Shown: positions 8,268 through 16,824 of the stretch, in pieces
Position numbering within the stretch: position 1 is the stretch's first letter
Layout of the letters: each line of letters starts with the position of its first letter
NCBI RefSeq assembly: GCF_004564375.1
Contig: NZ_CP038267.1
Location: 3,908,501-3,972,500, forward strand
From: Nocardioides euryhalodurans
Lineage (GTDB): Bacteria; Actinomycetota; Actinomycetes; Propionibacteriales; Nocardioidaceae
Direction: 5' to 3'
Length of the DNA stretch: 64,000 nucleotides
The notes under the pieces: generated by a model
The model's input: the letters and a program-made list of their open reading frames with translations, nothing else
Told to the model about the DNA's origin: nothing
Databases searched by the model: none
Position numbers and translations under genes: made by a program

Positions 8268-9314
8268 CTACGGCTCGACCGTGACCTTGATCGCCTCGCC
8301 CTTGGCGACGATGTCGAAGACCGACATCACGTCGTCGAGGGCCACGTGGCGGGTGATGAGGTCCTTGACCGGCACCTGACCGGTCGAGATGTACTCCAGC
8401 GCGCGCTTGTTGTGGTCGGGCGACGAGCCGTTGGCGCCGTGGACGTGCAGCTGGCGGTAGTGGATCAGGTTGGAGTCGGCCTTGATGTACGGGTCGTTCT
8501 TGGGCAGGCCACCGAAGAAGGAGATCCGGCCCTGGCGGGCCGCCATCGAGATCGCCTGCTCCTGGGTGACGTTGGCGGGCGTGGCCGTGATGACCACGTC
8601 GGCGCCGCGGCCGCCGGTTAGCTCCATCACCTTCTCGACCACGTCGACCTCGCTCGCGTTGATCACGTGGTCGGGCTGGACGGCGTCCGCCGACATCTGC
8701 AGCCGTTCGGCGTTGATGTCGACCAGGACGATCGTGCCGACCTTGTGGACGCCGCGGGCGATCCGGATGTGCATGCAGCCGATCGGACCCGCGCCGAAGA
8801 CGACCGTGAAGTCGCCCTCCTCGATGCCGAGCTGCTCCTGGGCGTTGATCGCGCACGCGAAGGGCTCCGCCGCCGAGGCCTCGTCGAAGCCGACGTTGTC
8901 GGGGATCCGGTTCAGGCCGTCGACCTTGAGCACCTGCTCGGGCACGACCATGTACTCGGCGAACCCGCCGTCGTACTGGTAGCCGACCGAGGTCTGGTTC
9001 TGGCACACCTCCATCCAGCCCTTGCCGCACTCGTGGCACTCGCCGCACGGCACCGCGGCGATGCACTGGACGCGGTCGCCGACCTGGAAGCCGCCCCGGG
9101 CGTCCGCGCCGACCTCGACGACCTCGCCGGCGACCTCGTGGCCGAGCGTGGTCTCGCCGGTGATGTTGACGTGGCCGTTCTTCTTGATCTTGACGTCGGT
9201 GCCGCAGGTCGAGCAGTTGCGGACCTTGATCTTCACCTCGGCGGGCCCGCAGGCCGGTTCGGGCACGTCCACGAGCCGGACGTCCTCGGGGGCGTAGAAC
9301 CGCAGTGCCTTCAT
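8268..9314 (-). CDS. Zinc-dependent medium-chain dehydrogenase, probably polyol or polyol-phosphate specific
   Basis: A 348-residue zinc MDR alcohol dehydrogenase. The N-terminal part has the catalytic zinc ligands (NCSTCGTDVK and LGHEVAGEV) and a structural-zinc loop of four cysteines (PCGECHECGKGWMEVC). A Rossmann motif VFGAGPIGCMHIRIA near residue 170 binds NAD(P). The frame begins upstream, but ATG 9314 follows AGAGGAGA at good spacing and gives MKALRFYAPEDV. It is divergent from a mannitol-type PTS gene, and no MtlD-type dehydrogenase is present, so it may oxidise the imported sugar alcohol phosphate. The substrate is not established. Confidence 0.85.
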   Translation of the reverse strand: MKALRFYAPEDVRLVDVPEPACGPAEVKIKVRNCSTCGTDVKIKKNGHVNITGETTLGHEVAGEVVEVGADARGGFQVGDRVQCIAAVPCGECHECGKGWMEVCQNQTSVGYQYDGGFAEYMVVPEQVLKVDGLNRIPDNVGFDEASAAEPFACAINAQEQLGIEEGDFTVVFGAGPIGCMHIRIARGVHKVGTIVLVDINAERLQMSADAVQPDHVINASEVDVVEKVMELTGGRGADVVITATPANVTQEQAISMAARQGRISFFGGLPKNDPYIKADSNLIHYRQLHVHGANGSSPDHNKRALEYISTGQVPVKDLITRHVALDDVMSVFDIVAKGEAIKVTVEP

Positions 9315-9514
9315 GTCTCTCCTCTGGTCGCGACCGGATGGCCCGCTCGGGGCCGCTCTCAGCACCGTATCGGGCATTCCGGGCCCAAAGCCACATCAAC
9401 GGGCAAGAATTTCTGCCCGAATGCTTGGCAACGGGCCCGGTTGTGAGGTTTACTGAGAAATCTCATGTGACCGGGCTCACGGCTGACCCGGTCGGGCTAA
9501 CCCGGAGGAAAGAC
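9315..9514. promoter_or_regulatory. Divergent control region of dehydrogenase and mtlA-like gene
   Basis: This 200-bp region holds the interrupted palindrome CGGGCA-N8-TGCCCG (9400-9419), with an AT-rich centre that stands out in this GC-rich DNA. Its right half continues into GCCCGAATG (9415-9423), which also occurs at 6422-6430 in the fruR/ptsI promoter region. It is a candidate operator. A GGAGGA ribosome binding site (9504-9509) precedes the mtlA ATG. Confidence 0.45.
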
Positions 9515-11464
9515 ATGGCCACCACTACGACGACTCCCTCGTCGGCACCCGGCGCCTCCCGTGGCGGAGCGCGGGTGCGTGTGCAGAAGTTCGGGACGTT
9601 CCTGTCCAACATGATCATGCCCAACATCGGCGCGATCATCGCCTGGGGCCTCATCACGGCGTTCTTCATCGACGTCGGATGGACGCCCAACGACAAGATC
9701 TCGCTGATGGTCGAGCCGATGATCTTCTACCTGCTGCCGCTGATGATCGCGTACACCGGCGGTCGGATCGTCTACGACACCCGCGGCGGCGTCGTCGGCG
9801 CCACGGCCACGGTCGGCGTGATCGTCGCGACGTACTTCCCCGAGTTCGTGGGGGAGCAGGGTGGGTCGCCGATGTTCCTGGGCGCCATGATCATGGGCCC
9901 GCTGGCCGCCTACCTCATGAAGCGAGCCGACGCGCTGTGGGACGGCAAGATCCGACCCGGCTTCGAGATGCTCGTCGACAACTTCTCGGCCGGCATCCTC
10001 GCGGGCCTGATGGCGATCGTCGGCATGTTCGCGCTCGCCCCCGTGCTGCGCCAGATCATCGCCTGGCTCGGTGACGCGGTCAGCTTCCTGGTCGACAACG
10101 GCCTGCTGCCGCTCACCTCGCTGTTCATCGAGCCCGCCAAGGTGATGTTCCTGAACAACGCGATCAACCACGGCGTCCTGACGCCACTCGGCATCGACGA
10201 GGCCGCGGAGACCGGCAAGTCGGTGCTGTTCCTGCTCGAGGCGAACCCGGGTCCGGGGCTGGGGCTGCTGCTGGCCTACTCCGTCTTCGGGCGGGGCATC
10301 GCCAAGGCCTCCGCGCCGGGTGCGGCGATCATCCAGTTCTTCGGTGGCATCCACGAGGTCTACTTCCCGTTCGTGCTGATGAAGCCCAAGATGATCCTGG
10401 CGACCATCGCCGGTGGCATGACCGGCATCTTCCTGTTCGTGCTCTTCGACATCGGCCTGCGCGCTCCGGCCGCCCCCGGCTCGATCTTCGCGGTCTACGC
10501 GCAGACGCCCGGTGGCGACTTCCTCGGCGTGACGATCGGTGTCTTCGGCGCCGCGGCGGTCTCCTTCGTGGTGGCGGCGCTGCTCCTCAAGACCGACCGC
10601 AGCGCGGACGGCGACCTCGCGGCCGCCACCTCGCAGATGGAGTCGATGAAGGGCAAGGAGTCGATCGCGAGCTCGACCCTCGCCGGGGGCAGTGCGGGTG
10701 AGATCCACAAGATCGTCTTCGCCTGCGACGCCGGCATGGGGTCGTCGGCCATGGGCGCCTCGGTGCTGCGCAAGAAGATCCAGCAGGCCGGCCACGGCGA
10801 CGTCTCGGTCACCAACAAGTCCATCGCGAACCTCCAGGACGAGTGGGACCTCGTCGTCACCCACCAGGACCTCACCGAGCGGGCCCGCCAGCGGACCGGG
10901 TCGGCGGTCCACGTGTCGGTCGACAACTTCATGGGGAGCCCGAGGTACGACGAGATCGTCGAGCTGGTCGACCGGGCCAACGGCGCGGGCGCCGGCGCTG
11001 CGCCCGCGGCCGAGGCGACGGGAGGTGGCGCGACGGACGTGCTGGCGCTCGACTCGATCGTGCTGTCCGGGCGGGCGACCGGTCGCGACGAGGCGATCGA
11101 CGAGGCCGGTCGGCTGCTGCTCACGGCCGGAGCGGTGGAGCAGTCCTACCTCGAGGCGATGCACGAGCGGGAGCGGTCGGTGTCGACCCACATGGGCAAC
11201 CTGCTGGCGATCCCGCACGGCACGAACGAGGCGAAGTCGGCGATCCGGCGTACGGCGATCTCGTTCGTCCGCTACGACCAGCCGGTCGACTGGAACGGCA
11301 AGCCCGCGGAGTTCGTCATCGGCATCGCCGGCGCGGGCGACGACCACCTGGCGCTGCTCTCGCGCATCGCCGAGGTGTTCACGGACGCCGAGCAGGTGGC
11401 ACGGCTGCGGGCAGCCACCTCGCCCGCGGACGTGCAGGCCGTGCTGGAGGGTGTGCGCGCCTGA
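9515..11464 (+). CDS. mtlA: PTS mannitol-type transporter, fused EIIC-EIIB-EIIA
   Basis: A 649-residue permease that imports and phosphorylates mannitol or a similar polyol. EIIC spans about residues 20-350 (NMIMPNIGAIIAWGLITAFF onward; GGIHEVYFPFVLMKP). EIIB begins near 395 with phosphocysteine C404 in IVFACDAGMGSSAMGASVLR. EIIA begins near 510 with phosphohistidine H568 in LAIPHGT. ATG 9515 is chosen for its GGAGGA box and the usual short N-terminal extension; the open frame upstream lacks support. No mtlR or mtlD lies in the window. A strong hairpin follows the stop. Confidence 0.93.
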   Translation: MATTTTTPSSAPGASRGGARVRVQKFGTFLSNMIMPNIGAIIAWGLITAFFIDVGWTPNDKISLMVEPMIFYLLPLMIAYTGGRIVYDTRGGVVGATATVGVIVATYFPEFVGEQGGSPMFLGAMIMGPLAAYLMKRADALWDGKIRPGFEMLVDNFSAGILAGLMAIVGMFALAPVLRQIIAWLGDAVSFLVDNGLLPLTSLFIEPAKVMFLNNAINHGVLTPLGIDEAAETGKSVLFLLEANPGPGLGLLLAYSVFGRGIAKASAPGAAIIQFFGGIHEVYFPFVLMKPKMILATIAGGMTGIFLFVLFDIGLRAPAAPGSIFAVYAQTPGGDFLGVTIGVFGAAAVSFVVAALLLKTDRSADGDLAAATSQMESMKGKESIASSTLAGGSAGEIHKIVFACDAGMGSSAMGASVLRKKIQQAGHGDVSVTNKSIANLQDEWDLVVTHQDLTERARQRTGSAVHVSVDNFMGSPRYDEIVELVDRANGAGAGAAPAAEATGGGATDVLALDSIVLSGRATGRDEAIDEAGRLLLTAGAVEQSYLEAMHERERSVSTHMGNLLAIPHGTNEAKSAIRRTAISFVRYDQPVDWNGKPAEFVIGIAGAGDDHLALLSRIAEVFTDAEQVARLRAATSPADVQAVLEGVRA

Positions 11465-11479
11465 CCCCTCCGGGAAGGA

Positions 11480-11511
11480 GCCCGGGGCCGACCGCATGGT
11501 CGGCCCCGGGC
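11480..11511. terminator. Strong hairpin terminator between mtlA and tetR-type gene
   Basis: A perfect 14-bp stem (11480-11493 with 11498-11511) closes a GCAT loop. It lies in the 51-base gap between convergent genes and can serve both. No U tract follows. Confidence 0.8.
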
Positions 11512-11515
11512 ACCG

Positions 11516-12142
11516 TCACGTCCCGTAGACGGTGGCGATCCAGATGGAGGCCAGCACGTCGCTGACCTCGTGGGGATCGCCGAGCGGGTGCCGGCCGAAG
11601 GCGTGGAGGAGCACGCCCTCGTTCATGCGGACCAGCGCGTCCGCGGTCTCCTGGGGGCGGGCCACGCTGCTGCGGCCCGCCGCGACGTCGGCCGCGATGC
11701 GGACAGCCGTGACGTCGACGAAGTGGGCCACCATGCCCTCGTGGGCGGCGGCGATGGCGGGGTCCGACGGCGACTCGTCGGCCACCGCCTGCATCAGGCG
11801 TCCGTGGCGCACCATGGCCTCGGTCAGCTCGGCGAGCCCGGCGCGCAGGTCCGCCTCTGGTTCCGCGGCGCCGTCGGGCGCGACGGACTTCCAGACCGAG
11901 CCGCTCTCGTCGACCCCGACGCGCACCCGGTCGAGCAGGGCCAGGAGCAGCGCGCCCCGGTCGTCGAAGTGGCGGTAGAAGGCAGTGCGGGCGAGGCCCG
12001 CCCGCGCCATCACCTCCTCGAGGGGGACGTCGCGCCAGCGCCGCTCCTCGAGAAGGGTCACCGCCGCGTCCACGATGCGCTGCCGGGCATCGATCCGCCG
12101 GAGGCGCTGGCGTGCCTGGTGCGGCGCGGGGCTGGAGGTCAC
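11516..12142 (-). CDS. TetR family transcriptional regulator
   Basis: A 208-residue TetR-type repressor with an N-terminal DNA-binding domain (about residues 20-66: RQRIVDAAVTLLEER, then the helix-turn-helix LEEVMARAGLARTAFYRHFDDR). The C-terminal ligand-binding domain is divergent. GTG 12142 lies 6 bases after the -10-like TAGACT (minus strand, 12154-12149), so the mRNA is probably leaderless. A palindrome 52 bp upstream is a candidate autoregulatory operator. The adjacent sigma operon points the same way and the mtlA gene is convergent, so the regulated target is not obvious. Confidence 0.88.
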   Translation of the reverse strand: MTSSPAPHQARQRLRRIDARQRIVDAAVTLLEERRWRDVPLEEVMARAGLARTAFYRHFDDRGALLLALLDRVRVGVDESGSVWKSVAPDGAAEPEADLRAGLAELTEAMVRHGRLMQAVADESPSDPAIAAAHEGMVAHFVDVTAVRIAADVAAGRSSVARPQETADALVRMNEGVLLHAFGRHPLGDPHEVSDVLASIWIATVYGT

Positions 12143-12193
12143 GGCGAGAGTCTAGACGCGCGGCGGAGTGCCGGTTACGATTCGCGCACACTG

Positions 12194-12214
12194 TGTGTGA
12201 CGCACTGTCACACA
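12194..12214. promoter_or_regulatory. Candidate TetR operator palindrome
   Basis: TGTGTGAC (12194-12201), a 5-bp spacer and GTCACACA (12207-12214) form a perfect 8-bp inverted repeat, of typical TetR operator size. It lies upstream of the tetR-type gene in a 275-bp intergenic region that otherwise holds only the terminator of the sigma operon. Control by this regulator is inferred. Confidence 0.5.
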
Positions 12215-12381
12215 GGGTGTACGGGCTCGGGCGCGGCGGGGCACATCGGTCGCGTACGGGGGTGCGTTCGACACGTCGGCGCGTCCGAGCCCGGGCAGTG
12301 CCGAGGGTCGGCCGCCCGCGACGGTGGTGCCGTCGGGGGAGACCGGTGGGGGACCGGACCGAGCCACCTCGAGCTGCACCC

Positions 12382-12411
12382 GGCCGGCCGGACCCCAAGG
12401 TCCGGCCGGCC
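12382..12411 (-). terminator. Hairpin terminator of the sigma-factor operon
   Basis: A perfect 13-bp stem (12382-12394 with 12399-12411) with a 4-base loop lies 7 bases past the sigma gene stop, without a U tract. Confidence 0.75.
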
Positions 12412-12417
12412 TCGACG

Positions 12418-13653
12418 TCACACCTCCGAGCGGCGCCGGCAGAACTCCCGCAGCGGCCCCTCGGGCACGACGTCGAGGAGCTCCCGGTAGCGGCCGGCCG
12501 CCTCCTGGCGACGCCCGGTCCGGAACGCCAGGTCGGCCAGCGCCAGCCCCGCGTCGCGAGCGGCGTACGTCGGCCCGTCGGCGACGAGCTCCTCGAGCGC
12601 GGCCTCGACGTCGGCGGGGTCGGTGCCGTCGCGGAGGTGCCTCCGCCCGGCGACGACCAGGCGTGCCACGGCGACGGCGGGGGAGGGCCAGACCTCCACC
12701 AGGGCGTCGTAGAGCTGGGCGAGCCGGTCCCAGTCGGTGCGCTCGGAGCTCGGCGCGGTGGCGTGCACCCCGGAGATGGCCGCCTCCAGGACGAATCGTC
12801 CTGGTGCCCCGCGGGCAGTCCGTGCCGCGCGCGCCGCGTCGTCGAGCCCCGCGGTCAGCAGGTCCTGGTCCCACGCCGAGCGGTGGACCTGGTCGAGCGG
12901 GAGCGCCACGCCGTCTCGCACCCGCCCCGGACGGCGGCCGAGAGCCAGCCGGCAGACCGCGCGCAGGCCGAGGACGTCGGGGTCCTGCGGGTGCTCGGCG
13001 GCCAGCGCCTCCGCCAGCGTGAGCGCGTCGCGAGCGGGGTCGTCGGTGGCGTCGCGTGGCGCGACCACCTCCCGCTGCCCGGCCGTCAGCAGGCCGGCCA
13101 CGCAGGCGAGCACGACGGGCAGCCGTCGTCGCCGGCCGTCCTCGTCGGGGACGGCGAACTCCCCGCGTGCCCGGGCGAGCGCGGCCTTCGCACGGGTCAG
13201 CCGCGCGGCGGCCGTCGCCTCGGCGATGCCGAGGTGGTCGGCGATCTGCCGGGTGCTGAGACCGCACACCACCCGCATCGCCAGCACCAGCTGGGCCCCT
13301 GGTGCCAGGGCGTCGTCGCAGGCGACGAAGAGCAGGGCGAGCCGGTCGTCGAGCTCCTCGCCGGGGAGGTGGCCGCTGTCCATGGCTGTGGGGGTGTGGC
13401 CGTCGGCGGTCGCCAGCTCCGCCTCCAGCCGCTCGAGGCGCTGGCGTCGGCGGACGTCGTCCAGCCAGGCGTGCCGGCCCACGCGGACGCACCAGGCCGC
13501 GAGGTCGCGGACAGACCCCTCGGGCTGGGCGGCGGCGCGGCCGAACGCCTCGGCGGCGTACTCCTCACCGAGGTCGAGGCTGCGCGTGGCGACCGCGAGC
13601 GCCCGTACCACCTGGGGCCAGGCGGTACGGAACGCCTCGGGGTCGACGGTCAC
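12418..13653 (-). CDS. ECF sigma factor with C-terminal TPR-like domain (ECF42 type)
   Basis: A 411-residue RNA polymerase sigma factor, longer than ordinary ECF factors (about 200). Region 2 is about residues 10-80 (WCVRVGRHAWLDDVRRRQR) and region 4 about 110-170, with the helix-turn-helix GLSTRQIADHLGIAEATAAARLTRAKAAL. The remaining 240 residues form the helical, TPR-like extension known from the ECF42 group. That group is typically encoded beside a YCII/DGPF protein, as here. The GTG start overlaps the YCII stop by 4 bases. No anti-sigma gene is visible; ECF42 factors are thought to rely on the extension itself. Confidence 0.88.
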   Translation of the reverse strand: MTVDPEAFRTAWPQVVRALAVATRSLDLGEEYAAEAFGRAAAQPEGSVRDLAAWCVRVGRHAWLDDVRRRQRLERLEAELATADGHTPTAMDSGHLPGEELDDRLALLFVACDDALAPGAQLVLAMRVVCGLSTRQIADHLGIAEATAAARLTRAKAALARARGEFAVPDEDGRRRRLPVVLACVAGLLTAGQREVVAPRDATDDPARDALTLAEALAAEHPQDPDVLGLRAVCRLALGRRPGRVRDGVALPLDQVHRSAWDQDLLTAGLDDAARAARTARGAPGRFVLEAAISGVHATAPSSERTDWDRLAQLYDALVEVWPSPAVAVARLVVAGRRHLRDGTDPADVEAALEELVADGPTYAARDAGLALADLAFRTGRRQEAAGRYRELLDVVPEGPLREFCRRRSEV

Positions 13654-14033
13654 TCGAAGGGATGGACCTTGCGCATCTCGACCACGCCAGCGCTGGGCAC
13701 CATCGTGGCCAGCTTGCGGGCGGTGTCCTCGTCGCAGGCGACCGTGTAGAAGCCGGTGATCACCTCGCTGCTGTCGGGCAGCGGGGCGTCGCTCCACACC
13801 GCGTCGGCACCGTCGCTGCCGGGCGTCACGGTGCCGCCGTACTTGCGGTTCTGCAGGGCGTGTCCGCCCAGCATCTGCGCGCCGAGCTCCTCGACGGCCT
13901 GGGCGAACCGGCCGTGGGCGGCCATGTCCTCGTCCAGGTCGGCCTGCGCGCCGCGGGCCGCCAGGGCCTCGGGAAGGTAGGCGTCGGAGTCCCAGTCGCG
14001 CTCGCGGATCAGGAATACCCAGGTGTCGGTCAT
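13650..14033 (-). CDS. YCII-related (DGPF) small protein, partner of the ECF42-type sigma factor
   Basis: A 127-residue alpha/beta protein of the YCII family, recognisable from WVFLIRERDWDSD near the N-terminus, the central LGGHALQNRKYGGTVT and ITGFYTVACDEDTARKLATMVP near the C-terminus. The function of DGPF proteins is not settled, but they are the standard neighbours of ECF42 sigma factors. The ATG overlaps the upstream oxidoreductase stop (ATGA), and its own stop overlaps the sigma start. GAGGAG lies 9 bases before the ATG. Confidence 0.85.
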   Translation of the reverse strand: MTDTWVFLIRERDWDSDAYLPEALAARGAQADLDEDMAAHGRFAQAVEELGAQMLGGHALQNRKYGGTVTPGSDGADAVWSDAPLPDSSEVITGFYTVACDEDTARKLATMVPSAGVVEMRKVHPFE

Positions 14034-16234
14034 GTCGTCACTCCTCGTGTGGTTGTCGGGACATGTCCCTGACGATCGGCGGCCGCCGAACTCGACACCG
14101 TCCCGGAATCTTCTTCGCGCGCCGTGACCGTGACCGGGACGCCGTTGAGGGCGGCGTTGCCCGAGAGGTCGAGCCGGCCGGGGTCGGTGAGGTCGTTGAC
14201 GGAGACGCCAGGCACCCCGGCTGCGCCGGACATGCGGGTGCCCGGGAGCCCGTGGCCGTAGCCGTGGGGGAGCGACACGACGCCCCGCATCATGTCGGTG
14301 CTGGCCGCCACCTCGACGTCGACCGAGCCGACCCGCGAGGTGACGGTGACGGTGCTGCCGGGCTCGAGCCCGCGGTCGGCCAGGTCGTCGGGGTGCATGA
14401 GGAGGTGGTGGCGGGGGCGGCCGCGGGTGAGCCTCGGGACGTTGTGCAGCCACGAGTTGTTGTCGCGCTGGTGGCGTCGGCCGATGAGCACCAGCCCGTC
14501 CTCCGGGTTCGCGGTCGTGGCACGCAGCCGGTCGAGGTCGGCGAGCACGACCGCCGGCGCCAGGTCGATGCGCTTGTCCGGCGTCATGAGCCGGTCGGGG
14601 AGCGTCGGGCGCAGCGGGCCGAGGTCGACGCCCTCGGGGTGGCGGCGCAGCTCGGTGATCGTCGTACGGCGTCCTCGGCGCAGGAGCATGCCGATGATGA
14701 AGGTGGGGCTCATGGTCAGCGCCGCGCGCTGTGCCAGCCTGGCCCGTAGCGGCGGCCTCCGGTCGAGGCGCTGGGAGATGCGCAGCGCCAGGTCGCGGTA
14801 GATCTCCCAGTCGTGCCGGGCCCCGCGCGGCTTCTCGAACACCGCCGGCGTGAAGCGTGCGGTGTTCCGGACCGCGAGCCCGTGGAAGACGATGTCGTAG
14901 TGGTCCCGCTCCAACGCGGTGGTCGGGGGCAGGATCACGTCCGCGTGGCGGGTGGTCTCGTTGAGGTAGATGTCCACCGCCGCCATGAACTCGAGGCCCT
15001 CGAACGCCGCGGACAGCCGCTTGCCGTCGGGCGTCGAGAGCACGGGGTTGCCGGCCACGGTCAGCATCGCGCGGACCTGGCCGTCGCCGGGGGTCTCGAT
15101 CTCCTCGGCGAGGACGGACACCGGGAGCTCACCGCCGTACTCCGGTGCGCCGCGGACGCGGCTTCGGTAGAGGTCGAAGTGTCCGCGGCCGACCAGCCCG
15201 GTCCGGACGAAGTCGATGGCGGGCTCGGTGAACAGGACCCCGCCCTCGCGGTCGAGGTTGCCCGTCAGGATGTTGAGGCAGCCGACGGCCCACTGGCAGA
15301 CCGAGCCGAACCCCTGCGTCGAGAGCCCCAGCCGCCCGTACGCCGCCGCGCCGTCGGCCGCCGCGAACTCCCGGGTCAGCCGCCGGACGGTGTCCGCGGG
15401 AACCCCGCTGACCTGCTCGGCGTGCTCGGGCGTCATGTCGGCGACCGCCTCGCGGACCTGCTCGACGCCGTCCACGTAGGCCGCCGGCCGGTCCAGCCCC
15501 TCCGCCAGGAGCACGTGCACCATCGCGAGCAGCACCACCGCATCGGTCCCGGGGCGGACGAAGACGTGCTCGTCGGCGACCTTGGCGGTCTCGGTGCGCC
15601 GCGGGTCGAGCACGACCATCCTGCCGCCGCGGGCCTTCAGCTCGCGCAGCCGGCCCGGGAAGTCGGGGACGGTCATCAGCGACCCGTTGGAGGCCATCGG
15701 GTTGGCCCCCAGCACCAGGAAGTACGACGTGCGGTCGAGGTCGCTGATCGGGATCAGCAGCTGGTGGCCGTAGAGCAGGTGGGCGACGAGCTGGTGGGGG
15801 ATCTGGTCGACGCTGCTGGCGCTGAACCGGTTGCGCGTGCGCAGCGACTTCACCAGCCGGATGCCGTGCGTGGCCGAGCCGAGGGAGTGGACGTTGGGGT
15901 TGCCGAGGTAGACGCCGACCGCGTCCGCGCCGTGCTGGTTGACCGTCGCGGCGATCCGGTCGGCGACGAGGTCGAGCGCCTCGTCCCAGTCGACCTCCGA
16001 CCACTCGCCCGTCGCCCGGTCGCGGACCAGGGGGCGCCGCAGCCGCTCCGGGTCCTCGTGGAGGTCGCCGAGCGCGACGCCCTTGGGGCACACGTGCCCG
16101 CGGGAGAGCGGGTCGTCCGGGTTGCCCCGTACCCCGGTCACCCGGTCGCCCTCGAGCGTGATCTGCAGACCGCAGATCGCCTCGCAGAGGTTGCAGACAC
16201 CGATCACGGTGCGGGACTCGTCGGGGACCGCCAC
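14030..16234 (-). CDS. Molybdopterin-dependent oxidoreductase (formate dehydrogenase / DMSO reductase superfamily)
   Basis: A large cytoplasmic-type oxidoreductase of about 734 residues. The N-terminus binds a [4Fe-4S] cluster through C14, C17, C21 and C49 (VCNLCEAICGL, then GHVCPKG). Molybdopterin-binding segments follow (VYLGNPNVHSLGSATHGIRL; LVLGANPMASNGSLMTVPDF), and a C-terminal dinucleotide-binding domain carries HHLLMHPDDLADRGL. There is no Tat signal. The substrate is unknown. The start is uncertain: GTG 16234 is the most plausible, since the frame runs on to 16405 without features. It is translationally coupled to the YCII and sigma genes, an unusual partner for that pair. Confidence 0.82.
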   Translation of the reverse strand: MAVPDESRTVIGVCNLCEAICGLQITLEGDRVTGVRGNPDDPLSRGHVCPKGVALGDLHEDPERLRRPLVRDRATGEWSEVDWDEALDLVADRIAATVNQHGADAVGVYLGNPNVHSLGSATHGIRLVKSLRTRNRFSASSVDQIPHQLVAHLLYGHQLLIPISDLDRTSYFLVLGANPMASNGSLMTVPDFPGRLRELKARGGRMVVLDPRRTETAKVADEHVFVRPGTDAVVLLAMVHVLLAEGLDRPAAYVDGVEQVREAVADMTPEHAEQVSGVPADTVRRLTREFAAADGAAAYGRLGLSTQGFGSVCQWAVGCLNILTGNLDREGGVLFTEPAIDFVRTGLVGRGHFDLYRSRVRGAPEYGGELPVSVLAEEIETPGDGQVRAMLTVAGNPVLSTPDGKRLSAAFEGLEFMAAVDIYLNETTRHADVILPPTTALERDHYDIVFHGLAVRNTARFTPAVFEKPRGARHDWEIYRDLALRISQRLDRRPPLRARLAQRAALTMSPTFIIGMLLRRGRRTTITELRRHPEGVDLGPLRPTLPDRLMTPDKRIDLAPAVVLADLDRLRATTANPEDGLVLIGRRHQRDNNSWLHNVPRLTRGRPRHHLLMHPDDLADRGLEPGSTVTVTSRVGSVDVEVAASTDMMRGVVSLPHGYGHGLPGTRMSGAAGVPGVSVNDLTDPGRLDLSGNAALNGVPVTVTAREEDSGTVSSSAAADRQGHVPTTTRGVTT

Positions 16235-16403
16235 CCGGGCATCGTGCCACTCCCTGCCGCCCGACGCGCGGCACCAGGGCCAGAGGCCTGCCCTCACCCG
16301 TGGGGGTGAGTCAGGGCGTGCCGCGGGATCCGGCCCCGGGCCCGGCGCTAGCCTGCGCCGGGAGCCGGTCAACCGTGACCGGCCCGTGCGAAGGGAACGA
16401 ACC

Positions 16404-16664
16404 ATGGGTTACGGACTCGGAGTCTTCCTCACCGCGGTGGGGCTGATCCTCGCCCTCGCGGTCCAGGACATGATCGACGCGGTCGACCTGACCATGATCG
16501 GCTGGATCCTCGTCCTCGCCGGCGTGCTCGTGCTGGTGCTGACCGCCGTCCAGAGCAACTCCAAGCGGCAACACACCACCACCGCCACGACGACCCACGC
16601 CGACGGCAGCCAGACCACCGAGCAGCGCACGACCGAGCGGCAGGACCCGCCGCCGGCCGTCTGA
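16404..16664 (+). CDS. DUF6458 family small membrane protein
   Basis: An 86-residue protein with two transmembrane helices (about residues 5-22 and 30-48; GVFLTAVGLILALAV and MIGWILVLAGVLVLVLTAV) and a hydrophilic Thr/Gln-rich tail. This matches the DUF6458 pattern common in actinobacteria, for which no function is known. ATG 16404 is preceded by AAGGGA. A strong hairpin follows 23 bases after the stop. Confidence 0.82.
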   Translation: MGYGLGVFLTAVGLILALAVQDMIDAVDLTMIGWILVLAGVLVLVLTAVQSNSKRQHTTTATTTHADGSQTTEQRTTERQDPPPAV

Positions 16665-16687
16665 GCCTCGCCGACCCGCGTTGCTCC

Positions 16688-16717
16688 GGGCCGGCCACCG
16701 TTTTGGGTGGCCGGCCC
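16688..16717 (+). terminator. Hairpin terminator after the DUF6458 gene
   Basis: A 12-bp stem (16688-16699 with 16706-16717) with a 6-base loop that includes TTTT. It overlaps the possible -35 region of the rpsO promoter. Confidence 0.65.
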
Positions 16718-16724
16718 GCGCGCT

Positions 16725-16824
16725 GATAATCTCCTCCGGTTGCCGTGCAACGGCCGCGGACAGAGAGTGCCCGGGTGAAAAGGCCCCGGCGCGCCGCGCA
16801 ACGAGAACCGGAAGGGAGCCCCGC
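16725..16824 (+). promoter_or_regulatory. rpsO promoter and leader
   Basis: GATAAT (16725-16730) is the best -10 box in the region. A weak -35 (TTGGGT, 16703-16708) lies 16 bases upstream, inside the preceding terminator. The leader of about 90 bases contains a small hairpin GTTGC-CGT-GCAAC. Ribosomal protein S15 often represses its own mRNA, but I could not match this leader to a described S15 motif. Confidence 0.4.

Noticed and set aside
16725..16824. A riboswitch before rpsO
   Set aside because: Only small GC hairpins are visible and no known riboswitch core could be recognised; ribosomal protein autoregulation is more likely.
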